Positions 1 through 8,381 of a DNA stretch of 64,000 bases are shown here, in pieces. The DNA comes from Ornithinibacter aureus (GTDB lineage Bacteria; Actinomycetota; Actinomycetes; Actinomycetales; Dermatophilaceae): assembly GCF_009858245.1 (NCBI RefSeq), contig NZ_VMSB01000001.1, forward strand, positions 2,547,623 to 2,611,622. The letters run 5' to 3'. Made by a program: the position numbers and the translations under genes. A model generated the notes under the pieces. That model worked only from the letters and a program-made list of their open reading frames with translations, was not told the DNA's origin and did no database searches. Position 1 is the stretch's first letter. Every line of letters begins with the position of its first letter.

Positions 1-1
1 C

Positions 2-718
2 GGGGAGGTGCTGTGGGGGGACCGGCCGATGACCGCGGCCGACCGCCAGCGCTTCGGCTACATGCCCGAGGAGCGCGGGCTCTACCCCAAGCAGAAGGTC
101 GCCGACCAGCTCGCCTACCTCGGCCAGCTCTCGGGGATGTCGTCGGCGGCGGCCAAGAGCGCCGTCACCGAGCACCTCGAGCTGTTCTCGCTCGGTGACC
201 GGGCCGGTGAGCGAGTCGAGGCACTCAGCCTGGGCAACCAGCAGCGGGTGCAGATCATCGCGGCCCTCATGCACGGCCCCACCGCGCTGATCCTCGACGA
301 GCCGTTCTCCGGTCTCGACCCGGCCGCCGTCGACGCGATGGCCGACATCCTGCGTGACCGCGCGGCATCCGGCGTGCCCGTGTTGTTCAGCAGCCACCAG
401 CTCGACCTCGTGGAGCGGCTGTGCGACAGCCTCATCGTGCTCGCCCGCGGCCGGGTCGTCGCCCAGGGCACCGTGGAGACGCTGCGCGCCGGTGGGCCCA
501 CCCGCTACCGACTCGTCACGGAGGGTGACCTCGGGTGGGTGCGTGACCAGCGCGGCATCCACGTCCATGACGTCGACGGTGGGCGGGCGCTGCTCGAGCT
601 GATCGACCCGGGCGCCGAGCAGGCCGTGCTGCGGGCCGCCGTCGACCGGGGCCCGGTGCTGGAGTTCGCCCGGGTGGTCCCGCCCCTGTCCGAGATCTAC
701 CGAGAGGTGACGGCATGA
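2..718 (+). CDS. ABC transporter ATP-binding protein, 3' part (5' end outside window)
   Basis: The reading frame is already open at base 2, so the gene begins upstream and its Walker A motif is missing. What remains is typical of an ABC-type ATPase: signature motif LSLGNQQRVQ near nt 224, Walker B with catalytic Glu LILDEPFSGLDP near nt 287, and H-loop SSHQLD near nt 390. About 90 C-terminal residues follow the nucleotide-binding domain, as in the DUF4162-tailed ATPases of NatA-like exporters. The stop overlaps the next start (ATGA), so it is translationally coupled to the ABC-2 permease. Likely role: powering an ABC exporter at the membrane; substrate unknown. Confidence 0.9.
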   Translation, partial: GEVLWGDRPMTAADRQRFGYMPEERGLYPKQKVADQLAYLGQLSGMSSAAAKSAVTEHLELFSLGDRAGERVEALSLGNQQRVQIIAALMHGPTALILDEPFSGLDPAAVDAMADILRDRAASGVPVLFSSHQLDLVERLCDSLIVLARGRVVAQGTVETLRAGGPTRYRLVTEGDLGWVRDQRGIHVHDVDGGRALLELIDPGAEQAVLRAAVDRGPVLEFARVVPPLSEIYREVTA

Positions 719-1896
719 GCACCCCCCAGGACGTCGGCCAGCCGTGGCTGCTCGTGGCCCGCCGCGAGGTCGCGACCAAGCTCGTCGACCGCTCCTTCCT
801 GGTCGGCACCCTGCTGACGCTGGCGCTGATCATCGGCTTCGCCGGGCTCCAGGCCGTGCTGGCCGAGCGGACGAAGACCTACGACCTCGTCGTCACCTCC
901 AGCGCACAGACGATGGCGGATGCCGTGGTGAGCCAGGCGCCCACGCTCGACGACGGCATCCGGGTCACCGTCGTCCCCGCGGCGGACGACGCGGCCGCCG
1001 AGGCTGCGGTGCGTGCGGACGATGCCGACGCCTGGCTCACCGAACGCGACGGGTCGTGGCTGCTCGTGGCCAGGGACGAGGTGCCGAGCGGGCTCGAGGC
1101 GGTGGCCGCGACGGTGGTGCGCGACGCCGTGCTCACCCAGAACGCCGACCGCGCAGGCACGTCGGTGGCGGCCCTGACGGCGGGCACGACGCTGGCGTCC
1201 GACGTCCTCGTCGGTGACGCCGACCAACGCGGGTTCGCCCAGGGCATGGCCTTTGCGTTGGCGGTGCTGTTCTACATGGCCTCGCTCATCTTCGGCATGA
1301 CCCTCGCGAACAGCGTCGTCGAGGAGAAGCAGTCGCGCGTCGTCGAGATCATCGCGACGAAGATCCCCGTGCGGCACCTGCTCGCCGGGAAGGTCGCCGG
1401 CAACACGGCCCTCGCCGTCGGCCAGATGGCGCTGTACGCAGCCATCGGGCTCATCGGTCTGCGGTTCACGCAGTACGCGTCGTTCCTGCCCTCGATCAGT
1501 GGCGCGCTCGGCTGGTTCCTCGTCTTCTTCCTGCTGGGCTTCCTGCTCATCTCCTGCCTGTGGGCCGTCGCGGGGGCGCTGGCCAGCCGCACCGAGGACG
1601 TGCAGTCGACCTCCACCCCGGTGACGATGCTGCTCGTCGCGATCTTCTTCGGCTCACTCCTGCTCGACGGCCCGGCCCAGACGGTGGTGTCCTACGTGCC
1701 GCCGGCGTCGGCGATCCTCATGCCGCAGCGGGTGCTCGAGGGGTCGGCGCAGTGGTGGGAGCCGCTCGTGGCGCTGGGCATCCTCGCGGTGGCTGCGGGC
1801 GCGGTGGTGCTGCTGGCCGAGCGGCTGTACCGGCGCTCGCTGTTGCAGACCCAGGGGCGGCTGTCGATGCGGCAGGCCTGGTCCGCTCCCGAGTAG
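715..1896 (+). CDS. ABC-2 type exporter permease (NatB-like)
   Basis: 393 aa. One N-terminal membrane segment (about residues 26-48) is followed by a soluble, probably extracytoplasmic domain of about 120 residues and then a block of five to six hydrophobic segments (about 175-375). This is the ABC2_membrane_3/NatB plan. The motif NSVVEEKQSRVVEII, just after the first C-terminal membrane helix, is characteristic of this family. The start overlaps the ATPase stop, so the two form one exporter. Sodium or drug/peptide export is possible by family, but no substrate can be assigned. Confidence 0.88.
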   Translation: MSTPQDVGQPWLLVARREVATKLVDRSFLVGTLLTLALIIGFAGLQAVLAERTKTYDLVVTSSAQTMADAVVSQAPTLDDGIRVTVVPAADDAAAEAAVRADDADAWLTERDGSWLLVARDEVPSGLEAVAATVVRDAVLTQNADRAGTSVAALTAGTTLASDVLVGDADQRGFAQGMAFALAVLFYMASLIFGMTLANSVVEEKQSRVVEIIATKIPVRHLLAGKVAGNTALAVGQMALYAAIGLIGLRFTQYASFLPSISGALGWFLVFFLLGFLLISCLWAVAGALASRTEDVQSTSTPVTMLLVAIFFGSLLLDGPAQTVVSYVPPASAILMPQRVLEGSAQWWEPLVALGILAVAAGAVVLLAERLYRRSLLQTQGRLSMRQAWSAPE

Positions 1897-1911
1897 CAGC
1901 CCGCCGCTTGG

Positions 1912-1952
1912 GGTTGGCTGCTGGGGGCGCCAAGTTGCCGGACGCAGCGACG
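1912..1952. repeat. Intergenic repeat also present at 23828-23868
   Basis: The stretch ending in CAAGTTGCCGGACGCAG follows the exporter stop. It aligns over about 40 bp with the region downstream of the FMN reductase gene (CCAAGGTGCCGGACGCC at 23845-23861). Both lie between genes. The copy near 23.8 kb is the right arm of a hairpin. Confidence 0.5.
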
Positions 1953-1958
1953 TGTGAC

Positions 1959-1999
1959 TAAGGTGAGGATTACCTAACCAAGGGTTGCCTTACCTTGGT
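1959..1999 (+). promoter_or_regulatory. Two adjacent DtxR/IdeR-type iron boxes
   Basis: TAAGGTGAGGATTACCTAA (1959-1977) matches the 19-bp actinobacterial iron box (TTAGGTTAGSCTAACCTAA type) closely. A second, weaker palindromic match with AAGG and CCTT half-sites follows at 1979-1999. They lie 30-70 bp upstream of the siderophore lipoprotein start. The expected regulation is Fe(II)-dependent repression of the whole uptake operon. Confidence 0.85.
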
Positions 2000-2026
2000 A
2001 CGCCCGCTGCCCCGGAGGTCACCCGA

Positions 2027-3082
2027 ATGCCGTCCCGCCGTCACCTGCTCGCCGCCGCCCCGGCGCTGGCCCTCATCGCCCTTGCCGGGTGCTCCACCGG
2101 GCCCAGCGAGACCGCCCCCGCGTCCTCGGGCACCAGCGGCACCGCCGTCGACGCCTCGGCCTACCCCGTGACGATCACCCACGCCCACGGGTCGACGACG
2201 ATCGAGCAGGCCCCCACCCGAGTCGCCACCATCGGCTGGGCCGACGCCGACGTCGTCGCTGCGCTCGGGGTCGTGCCCGTCGGGGCCCCCAAGATCACCT
2301 GGGGTGGCAACGCCAAGGGCTCCACCGACTGGTTCGACGCCAAGGCCACCGAACTCGGCGTCAAGGACGGCGACATCGCCCGCTACGACGACTCCGCCGG
2401 CATCCCCTTCGACGACATCGCGGCGACCAAGCCCGACCTCATCCTCGGTCTGTCCTCGGGGGTCTCCAAGGAGGACTACGACAAGCTGAGCAAGATCTCC
2501 CCCGTCGTGCCCTACACGGTCGCGCCGTGGGGCACGCCCTGGCAGGACCAACTCGAGGCCATCGGGCAGGCGCTCGGCCAGCCCACCCAGGCCGCCGCGC
2601 TCGAGGCCGCCACGACCAAGACCATCGCGGATGCCGTGGCCGCCAACCCGCAGATCAAGGGCAAGAGTGCGGCCTGGGCGTGGTTCAGCCCGACCGACCT
2701 GTCGACGATCGGCCTCTACACGACCGCCGACCTGCGACCGCAGATGCTGCGTGAGTTCGGCCTCGTCGACTCCCCGACGGTCGCCGAGCTGAGCAAGACC
2801 GACCCGACGGCGTTCTCGGTGAACCTGTCGGCCGAGAAGGCCTCGACCCTCGACGCCGACCTCGTCGTCTTCTACGCCGCCGAGGGCACGCAGGCCGACG
2901 ACATCATAGGCAACGCCCTGCTCTCGCAGATCCCGGCGCTGCGCAAGAAGCAGTACGTCGCCAGCGCCGACAACGCGATCGCCCTGTCCATGTCGCTGCC
3001 GAGCCCGCTGTCGGTGCGCACGGCCGTCGACGACTTCCTGCCCAAGATCGCCACGGCGCTGAGCGGCACGCCCACCTCGTGA
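2027..3082 (+). CDS. Iron-siderophore ABC transporter substrate-binding lipoprotein
   Basis: 351 aa from the ATG at 2027, which has GGAGG 8 nt upstream. An earlier in-frame start would put extra residues before the signal peptide. The N-terminus MPSRRHLLAAAPALAL then LAGC is a lipoprotein signal with lipobox; the mature protein begins at Cys and is anchored to the outer face of the membrane. The rest is a type III (FepB/FhuD-like) binding protein, with the VATIGWADADVVAALGVVP stretch and a two-lobed layout. First gene of an operon with the FecCD permeases and an ATPase, under the iron boxes. Ferric siderophore is the expected ligand; the exact one is unknown. Confidence 0.92.
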   Translation: MPSRRHLLAAAPALALIALAGCSTGPSETAPASSGTSGTAVDASAYPVTITHAHGSTTIEQAPTRVATIGWADADVVAALGVVPVGAPKITWGGNAKGSTDWFDAKATELGVKDGDIARYDDSAGIPFDDIAATKPDLILGLSSGVSKEDYDKLSKISPVVPYTVAPWGTPWQDQLEAIGQALGQPTQAAALEAATTKTIADAVAANPQIKGKSAAWAWFSPTDLSTIGLYTTADLRPQMLREFGLVDSPTVAELSKTDPTAFSVNLSAEKASTLDADLVVFYAAEGTQADDIIGNALLSQIPALRKKQYVASADNAIALSMSLPSPLSVRTAVDDFLPKIATALSGTPTS

Positions 3083-4164
3083 CCTCCACCCTCGCCCAGC
3101 CTCGAGTGCGGAAGCGGTCGCCCCGGCAACCACTTCCGCACTCGAGGCACGGTGGTGAGCACTCCCGGGCGGGGGGCCGCCTCCCGCTAGCCGTCGTCGC
3201 CGCGGCCGGGCTGGCCCTGATCGCGCTCACCTCGTTGACGTCGGTGCTCGTCGGGGTCCAGTCCATCCCCGCGGGCGACGTGCTCGACGCACTGCGGGGG
3301 ATGCCGGTGAGCCAGGAGAGCGCGGCGATCGTCGCCTCCCGCGTCGACCGCACGGTCATCGGGCTCGTGGTCGGGGCAGCCATCGCCCTGAGCGGGGTGG
3401 TGCTCCAAGGGTTGACGCGCAACCCCATCGCCGAACCCGGCATCCTCGGGCTGAACGCCGGGGCTGCCCTGGCCGTGGTCATCGGCATCCGCTTCCTCGG
3501 GCTGTCGAGCGTGACCGGCTACGTCGTCGCCGCGCTCGTCGGCTCGATCGCCGTCGCCGTGCTCGTGCAGTCACTCACCCTCATGGCGCCCCGCGCGAGT
3601 GCCCCGGTGTCGATGGCCCTCGCCGGGGCCGCGGTCATGGCCCTGGCCCAGAGCCTCATCGGTGCCGTGATCGTCACCGACCGGGGGGCCCTGGACAGCT
3701 TCCGGTTCTGGCAGGTGGGCTCGGTCGCCGGTCGTGACGCCACCCAGGTGATCGACATCGCCCCCTTCCTCGTCGTCGGCCTGGTGCTGACCCTCACGGC
3801 CGGTCCGACGCTCAACGCGGTCGCCCTCGGTGACGACCTGGCCCGCGGGCTCGGGCAGAACGTCCTGCTCCACCGCGGGCTGGCCGCCGCCGGTGCCGTG
3901 CTGCTCGCGGCCTGCGCCACGGCGCTGGCCGGGCCCATCGCGTTCGTCGGGCTCGTCGTGCCGCACCTCGTGCGCGCCGTCGTCGGGGTGGACCACCGGC
4001 GGGTGCTGCTCGTGTCGCTCCTCCTCGGCCCGGTGTTCGTCGTGCTCGCCGACGTCGTCGGGCGCCTCATCGCGCAGCCGGGTGAGGTGCAGGCCGGCAT
4101 CGTCTGCGCGGTGCTCGGGGCGCCCGTCCTCGTGGCGGTCGTCCGCCGGGTGAAGGGGCTGTGA
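3079..4164 (+). CDS. FecCD-family ferric-siderophore permease 1
   Basis: 361 aa, GTG start overlapping the lipoprotein stop (GTGA). Nine to ten hydrophobic segments and the FecCD hallmarks GLTRNPIAEPGILGLNAGA and GPIAFVGLVVPHLVR identify an inner-membrane siderophore permease. The first 35 residues are an odd basic tail: DNA 3100-3147 inside it is a 19-bp inverted repeat. No good in-frame start lies between the repeat and the first membrane helix, so the tail is probably translated. It pairs with permease 2 downstream (4-bp overlap) as the transmembrane heterodimer. Confidence 0.9.
   Translation: MTSTLAQPRVRKRSPRQPLPHSRHGGEHSRAGGRLPLAVVAAAGLALIALTSLTSVLVGVQSIPAGDVLDALRGMPVSQESAAIVASRVDRTVIGLVVGAAIALSGVVLQGLTRNPIAEPGILGLNAGAALAVVIGIRFLGLSSVTGYVVAALVGSIAVAVLVQSLTLMAPRASAPVSMALAGAAVMALAQSLIGAVIVTDRGALDSFRFWQVGSVAGRDATQVIDIAPFLVVGLVLTLTAGPTLNAVALGDDLARGLGQNVLLHRGLAAAGAVLLAACATALAGPIAFVGLVVPHLVRAVVGVDHRRVLLVSLLLGPVFVVLADVVGRLIAQPGEVQAGIVCAVLGAPVLVAVVRRVKGL
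3100..3147. repeat. 19-bp inverted repeat inside the permease 1 N-terminal codons
   Basis: Arms CCTCGAGTGCGGAAGCGGT (3100-3118) and its complement (3129-3147) differ at one base, around a 10-nt loop. It looks like the intergenic hairpins elsewhere in the window, but here it is translated as part of the N-terminal tail of the permease. Confidence 0.85.
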
Positions 4165-5258
4165 TGGCGACGTTCACGGCATCCGGCACCACGGCATCCG
4201 ACGCAGTGGCATCCGGCACCACGGCATCCGGCGACGTTGCCCGCCACCTCGCCGCCGCCCGGCGGGGCCCTCGCCGCCGCCGCGTGCTCGTCGTCGGTGC
4301 GCTGCTCCTGCTGCTCGTCACCCTCGTGCTCGTGCGGGCGCTGCTCGGCGACTACCGGGTCTCGTTCGTCGACGCGATCGCGATCATCGGCGGCGAGCAG
4401 ATCCCCGGGGCGTCGTTCGTGCTCATGGAGTCGACGCTGCCGCGGGCGGTCATGGCCGTGCTCGCGGGGGCGGCCTTCGGGGCGGCCGGGTCGGCGTTCC
4501 AGGTGCTGCTGCGCAACCCGCTCGCGAGCCCTGACGTCCTCGGCATCACCCTCGGGGCCAGCGCCGGGGCCGTCATCGCGGTCGTGACGTTCGGGGTGCG
4601 CGGCACGCCGGTCACGCTCGCGGCGCTGGCCGGTGCGTTCGGGGCGGCAGCGCTCATCCTCAGCCAGGCCGGAGGTCGTGGCGGGGCGACCGGCCGGATG
4701 GTGCTCGTCGGGGTGGCGCTCGCGGCCGGGCTGTCGGCTGTCGTGCACTGGGTGCTCGTGCGCGCGAGCATCTACCAGGCGCAGGACGCGCTGATCTGGC
4801 TGAGCGGCAGCCTCAACTCGGTCACCTGGGCCGAGATCGCCCGGCTTCTGGTCCTGGACGCCGTGCTCATCCCGTTGCTGCTCGTGCTCGGGTCTGCGCT
4901 GCCCGTGCTCAGGCTGGGGGACGACCTCGCCGCCGGTCTCGGCGTGCGCGTCGGGCCACTGCGCGTGGGGGTGACGCTGATCGTGGTCGCGCTCGTCGCC
5001 TCCGCGACGGCGGTCGTCGGGCCGATCGCATTCGTCGGGTTCCTCGCCGGCCCGATCGCCCGCCGACTGGTGCCCGGGCGGCCCGCCATCGGCATCGGCG
5101 CTCTTGTCGGAGCCGTCGTCGTCGTGGCGGCCGACTACGCCGCGGCATGTGCCATCCCCGGCACCGCCCTGCCGGTCGGGGTCGTCACCGGCCTGCTCGG
5201 CGCCCCCGTCCTGCTCTGGATGCTCCGCTCCCGAACCACGTCCCCGGAGGGCCGATGA
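4161..5258 (+). CDS. FecCD-family ferric-siderophore permease 2
   Basis: 365 aa from the GTG at 4161 (overlaps the previous stop); the ATG at 4164 is an alternative. FecCD features: LLRNPLASPDVLGITLGASAG and GPIAFVGFLAGPIARRLVPG, with about nine membrane segments. Residues 3-30 form a Thr/Ser/Ala tail (ASGTTASDAVASGTTASGD) encoded by four spaced copies of GGCATCCG. This low-complexity tail is absent from ordinary FecCD proteins and precedes a basic stretch (ARRGPRRRR) at the membrane entry. Partner of permease 1 and the ATPase. Confidence 0.9.
   Translation: MMATFTASGTTASDAVASGTTASGDVARHLAAARRGPRRRRVLVVGALLLLLVTLVLVRALLGDYRVSFVDAIAIIGGEQIPGASFVLMESTLPRAVMAVLAGAAFGAAGSAFQVLLRNPLASPDVLGITLGASAGAVIAVVTFGVRGTPVTLAALAGAFGAAALILSQAGGRGGATGRMVLVGVALAAGLSAVVHWVLVRASIYQAQDALIWLSGSLNSVTWAEIARLLVLDAVLIPLLLVLGSALPVLRLGDDLAAGLGVRVGPLRVGVTLIVVALVASATAVVGPIAFVGFLAGPIARRLVPGRPAIGIGALVGAVVVVAADYAAACAIPGTALPVGVVTGLLGAPVLLWMLRSRTTSPEGR
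4169..4230. repeat. Four spaced GGCATCCG copies in the permease 2 5' end
   Basis: GGCATCCG occurs four times within about 60 bp (near 4172, 4193, 4209 and 4223), with CACCAC-type spacers. The first two and last two units are near copies of each other. It encodes the repeated ASGTTASDAV/ASGTTASGD tail. Confidence 0.85.
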
Positions 5259-6148
5259 CCGTGTCAGAGACTGCCACCCCTCGCTGGAACGTGGGTGAAG
5301 ATCGTCGTCCAGCCGACGGTTTTCACCCACGTTCGCAGGAGGTTGAGCGATCGCAGGAGGCCGCGCCTCGACTGATCGCGGATGCCGTGAGCTTGGCTTA
5401 CGACGAGCGGATCGTCGTCGACGGGGTCACCCTCGAGGTGCCGACGGGTCAGGTCACCGTCGTCGTCGGGCCCAACGGGTGCGGCAAGTCGACGTTGCTG
5501 CGCGGGCTCGGCCGGCTGCTGAAGCCACGCGGCGGGTCGGTGCTGCTCGACGGAGAGGCGATCACGTCGATGCCGACGCGTGAGGTGGCCCGGCGTCTGG
5601 GGTTGCTGCCGCAGCAGCCGATCGTTCCCGAGGGGGTCAGCGTGCTCGAGCTCGTCGAGCGCGGGCGGCATCCGCACCACGGCCTGTTCCGCAGCTGGGG
5701 CCGTGCCGATGAGGAGGCCGTCGCGTCGGCGCTGATCCGCACCGACCTCGTCGAGCTGGCGTCGGTGCCGGTCGACAGCCTGTCGGGCGGTCAGCGGCAG
5801 CGGGTGTGGCTGGCGATGGTGCTGGCCCAGGACACGCCGGTGCTGCTGCTCGACGAGCCGACGTCCTTCCTCGACATCGCGCACCAGCTCGACGTGCTCG
5901 ACCTCGTGCGTTCGCTGCGCGACGAGTCCGGCACGACGGTCGTCATGGTGCTGCACGACCTCGCGATGGCTGCCCGCTACGCCGACCACCTCGTCGCGAT
6001 GCGTGACGGCCGGATCGTTGCTGAGGGGTCGCCCGCGCAGGTGGTGACGCCTGAGGTGATCGCCGAGGTCTTCGGGGTCACCGCGAGCGTCATCGTCGAC
6101 CCCGAGTCCGGAACCCCCGTGGTCATCCCCCGAAGGAGAGCGTCATGA
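5255..6148 (+). CDS. Siderophore ABC transporter ATPase (FecE/FepC-like)
   Basis: 297 aa from the ATG at 5255, with GGAGG just upstream and an ATGA overlap with permease 2. Motifs: Walker A GPNGCGKSTLL, Q-loop LPQQP, signature LSGGQRQRVWLAMVLAQ, Walker B LLLDEPTSFLDIAHQLD, H-loop VLHDLAMAARYAD. This is the FecE/FepC pattern. About 40 residues precede the normal start of such ATPases; they are encoded by DNA containing a 13-bp inverted repeat (5287-5334). The stop overlaps the start of the siderophore-interacting protein gene. Confidence 0.93.
   Translation: MTVSETATPRWNVGEDRRPADGFHPRSQEVERSQEAAPRLIADAVSLAYDERIVVDGVTLEVPTGQVTVVVGPNGCGKSTLLRGLGRLLKPRGGSVLLDGEAITSMPTREVARRLGLLPQQPIVPEGVSVLELVERGRHPHHGLFRSWGRADEEAVASALIRTDLVELASVPVDSLSGGQRQRVWLAMVLAQDTPVLLLDEPTSFLDIAHQLDVLDLVRSLRDESGTTVVMVLHDLAMAARYADHLVAMRDGRIVAEGSPAQVVTPEVIAEVFGVTASVIVDPESGTPVVIPRRRAS
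5287..5334. repeat. 13-bp perfect inverted repeat inside the ATPase N-terminal codons
   Basis: GAACGTGGGTGAA (5287-5299) pairs with TTCACCCACGTTC (5322-5334); a second short stem (CGTCG/CGACG) lies inside the loop. It is translated as the extra N-terminal tail of the ATPase. Confidence 0.85.
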
Positions 6149-6999
6149 GTGCCGGTGCCAAGGTCCTGTCGATGGCCACCCGACGGCTTGCGCGCACGTC
6201 GGATGCCGCCACGCCTCTCGTGCGCGAGGACGTGCCGCAGTTCGTGGCCACGGTCGTCGAGGTGGCCGACCTCGGCGGCGGGATGCGCCGGGTAACGTGT
6301 GAGGCACCGGGGTTGCGCGACTTCGTGACGTGTGGGCCCGACGAGTACGTGGGGTTGGTGATGCCCGCGGCTGGTCGGCCGCTCGTCATGCCCGACCCGG
6401 ATGCCGTCGACATGCGTGCTTCGGTCGCCGCGATCGCGGCTGTGGACCGGCCGGCGCTGCGCTGGTACACGATCCGCGAGCACGACCCGCTGCGTGGGCG
6501 GATCGACATCGACATCATGACCCACGGGGACACGGGGCCCGGGTCGGCGTGGACCTGCCGGGTTCGGCCGGGCGACCCCGTGGGGTTGCGCGCCAGCGGT
6601 GCCCTCTACCGCGGGCTGGAGGTGACCGGCCGCCAGGTGCTCGTCGCCGACGAGAGCGCGGTGCCGTCGGTGGCGGCGATCCTCGAGTCGTGGGGCGGGC
6701 CCGGTGACGCAGCCGACCAGGGCGTGGAGGTGCACGTCGAGGTGGCCGACGTGTCCGTGCTGCGGGCGTACGAGCTGGGGGATGCGCGGGTGTACGTGCG
6801 TTCCGGGCGCCCGGGGAGTGCCGTGGTGCCGGGGCTGGCTGGTGCTCTTGCTGCCGGGGGAGGGCCGGTGCGGTACGCGTGGGCCTGCGGTGAGGCGGCT
6901 CTGGCTGCCGGGGCGCGGCGCGTGCTGCGCGAGGCCGGGGTCGACCGGGGCAGCATCTACTCGTGCGGGTACTGGACCCTGGGCAAGCCGCGCCCCTGA
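6145..6999 (+). CDS. Siderophore-interacting protein, FAD-dependent ferric reductase
   Basis: 284 aa, ATG at 6145 overlapping the ATPase stop, with GAAGGAGAG upstream. The FAD-binding barrel carries RWYTIREHDP (the R-x-Y-T-x-R flavin site) and GPGSAWTCRVRPGD. The C-terminal NAD(P)H-binding half ends with YAWACGEAALAAGARRVLRE and SIYSCGYWTLGK, as in ViuB/SIP proteins. It reduces Fe(III)-siderophore in the cytoplasm to release iron, which fits the last place in this iron-box operon. Confidence 0.92.
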   Translation: MSAGAKVLSMATRRLARTSDAATPLVREDVPQFVATVVEVADLGGGMRRVTCEAPGLRDFVTCGPDEYVGLVMPAAGRPLVMPDPDAVDMRASVAAIAAVDRPALRWYTIREHDPLRGRIDIDIMTHGDTGPGSAWTCRVRPGDPVGLRASGALYRGLEVTGRQVLVADESAVPSVAAILESWGGPGDAADQGVEVHVEVADVSVLRAYELGDARVYVRSGRPGSAVVPGLAGALAAGGGPVRYAWACGEAALAAGARRVLREAGVDRGSIYSCGYWTLGKPRP

Positions 7000-7076
7000 C
7001 GGTGAGCCGAGCGCTGCTCGCCCCTGACGGTGACCCCAGCACGGCTCGCTCCTGACAGCAGGTGAGCAGTGCTCGC
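6991..7076. repeat. Three degenerate 28-bp direct repeats
   Basis: CCCCTGACGGTGAGCC, CCCCTGACGGTGACCC and CTCCTGACAGCAGGTG begin three successive units, each ending in a GCTCG-like block. They run from the stop of the siderophore-interacting gene into the intergenic space. Confidence 0.6.
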
Positions 7077-7142
7077 CCTGGGTGGCGGTGCGAGCGCTCC
7101 TGCCGGTGGGTCGAAGGGGTGTGGGGGGTGCTGTCCAGGGAC

Positions 7143-7264
7143 GTTGTGCCCCGCAAGGGATTCCTTGCCTGGTGCAAGGGTTGCTGGCGGTGCCCCCGCG
7201 GGAAGGTTGTCCCCCGCAAGGGGTTCCTTGTCTGGCGCAAGGGTTGCTGGCCATACCCCCCGGC
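7143..7264. repeat. CAAGGGATTCCTTG repeat cluster, two 63-bp units
   Basis: Two near-identical units (starting GTTGTGCCCCGCAAGGG at 7143 and GTTGTCCCCCGCAAGGG at 7206). Each holds a CAAGG-NNNN-CCTTG mini-hairpin followed by GCAAGGGTTGCTGG. They fill most of the 403-bp gap 7000-7402; I see no gene there. Related copies occur near 37.5, 56.0 and 61.5 kb. Confidence 0.75.
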
Positions 7265-7402
7265 GGCCTCGCCCGCCCAGGCTCCGGCATCACGCCTCGC
7301 GCCCGCGCGCGACGCCTCACGCCTCGCGCGTGGTTCCCTGCCTGCGGCTCGTCGGCGACAATGATCCAGCACACCGACCGTAGCTTCGACGAGGAGTCAG
7401 CC

Positions 7403-8377
7403 GTGACCGAGGGAACCGTTCGCTGGTTCGATGCCGACCGGGGCTTCGGCTTCATCGCGCTGGGTGAGGACACCGACGACCTGTACGTCCACGCCACCGA
7501 GATCGTCAGCAGCGACGGGGTGCGCGTGCTGCGCGAGGGGCAGGTCGTCGAGTTCGAGGTCGGTGAGGGTGACCGCGGTCCGCAGGCACGCCGCGTCCGG
7601 GTCACGGCCGACCACGCCGCCGATGCGCCGCTGGGCGTGCTCGGCACGGTCGCCTGGTACGAACCGACCAAGGGCTACGGGTTCGTCACGCCCGACGGCG
7701 AAGAGGGCCAGGTGTTCGTCCACGCATCGGCCATCGTCGGTGGCGGCGTCGTGACGGAGGGCCAGCGCGTGGCGTTCCTCGTCGTCGAGGGGGAGAAGGG
7801 GCTGCAAGCCGATCCACTGCTGCCCCTGGGGGCGCAGGCAGCCCACGCCTCCCAGCCCGCCGGGGCGTCAGGTCGGGCAGAGCAGTCGGACGGCGCTGAC
7901 GGCACCGTGACCTGGTACGACACGGACAAGGGCTTCGGGTTCATCACGCCTGATGGCGGCGGCCAGGACGTCTTTGCGCACGTGAGGGACCTCGGCACCG
8001 GGCTCTTCGAGCTGGAGGAAGGCGACCGGGTGACGTTCGACCTCGTCGACAGCGAGAAGGGCCCGCAGGCTCGCGACGTCCGTCTGGCCGGCGGCGCACC
8101 GCGTCGGGGCGCTGGCTCCACCAGGCCGCCAGCACGTGGAAGGTCGGATCAGCGACGTCCCTCGAGCACCCCCACGCGCGGTGGCGAGGGTGTCATCGTG
8201 CGCTACGACCCTGACCGCGGGTTCGGTTTCATCGCTCCCGACGCCGGAGGTGACGACCTGTTCGTGCACGTGTCGGTCATCCGCGGCTCCGACCACCTGT
8301 ACCAGGGCGATCGGGTCCGCTTCCAGGTGCGTCAGAGCGACCGGGGCCCGCAGGCCGACCGCGTCGAACTGATCTGA
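7403..8377 (+). CDS. Protein with four tandem cold-shock domains
   Basis: 324 aa from the GTG at 7403, preceded by GAGGAG at 8-nt spacing; upstream in-frame sequence is translated intergenic repeat and was not used. Four CSD/OB folds at about residues 1-68, 78-138, 165-229 and 261-324. Each has an RNP1-like motif (RGFGFI, KGYGFV, KGFGFI, RGFGFI) and an RNP2-like motif (LYVH, VFVH, VFAH, LFVH). Low-complexity linkers join them, the last basic and Pro/Ser-rich. Ordinary bacterial cold-shock proteins are single domains of about 67 aa, so four in one chain is unusual. Probably binds single-stranded RNA or DNA at several points. Confidence 0.9.
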   Translation: MTEGTVRWFDADRGFGFIALGEDTDDLYVHATEIVSSDGVRVLREGQVVEFEVGEGDRGPQARRVRVTADHAADAPLGVLGTVAWYEPTKGYGFVTPDGEEGQVFVHASAIVGGGVVTEGQRVAFLVVEGEKGLQADPLLPLGAQAAHASQPAGASGRAEQSDGADGTVTWYDTDKGFGFITPDGGGQDVFAHVRDLGTGLFELEEGDRVTFDLVDSEKGPQARDVRLAGGAPRRGAGSTRPPARGRSDQRRPSSTPTRGGEGVIVRYDPDRGFGFIAPDAGGDDLFVHVSVIRGSDHLYQGDRVRFQVRQSDRGPQADRVELI

Positions 8378-8381
8378 GCGC

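Noticed and set aside
3519-5330. 603-codon frame on the minus strand opposite the siderophore permeases
   Set aside because: Highly charged low-complexity translation with no domain; the plus-strand permeases and ATPase have full motifs and overlapping starts and stops.
7082-7402. Upstream extension of the cold-shock protein
   Set aside because: Encoded by intergenic repeats; the GTG at 7403 has GAGGAG in front and directly begins the first cold-shock domain.
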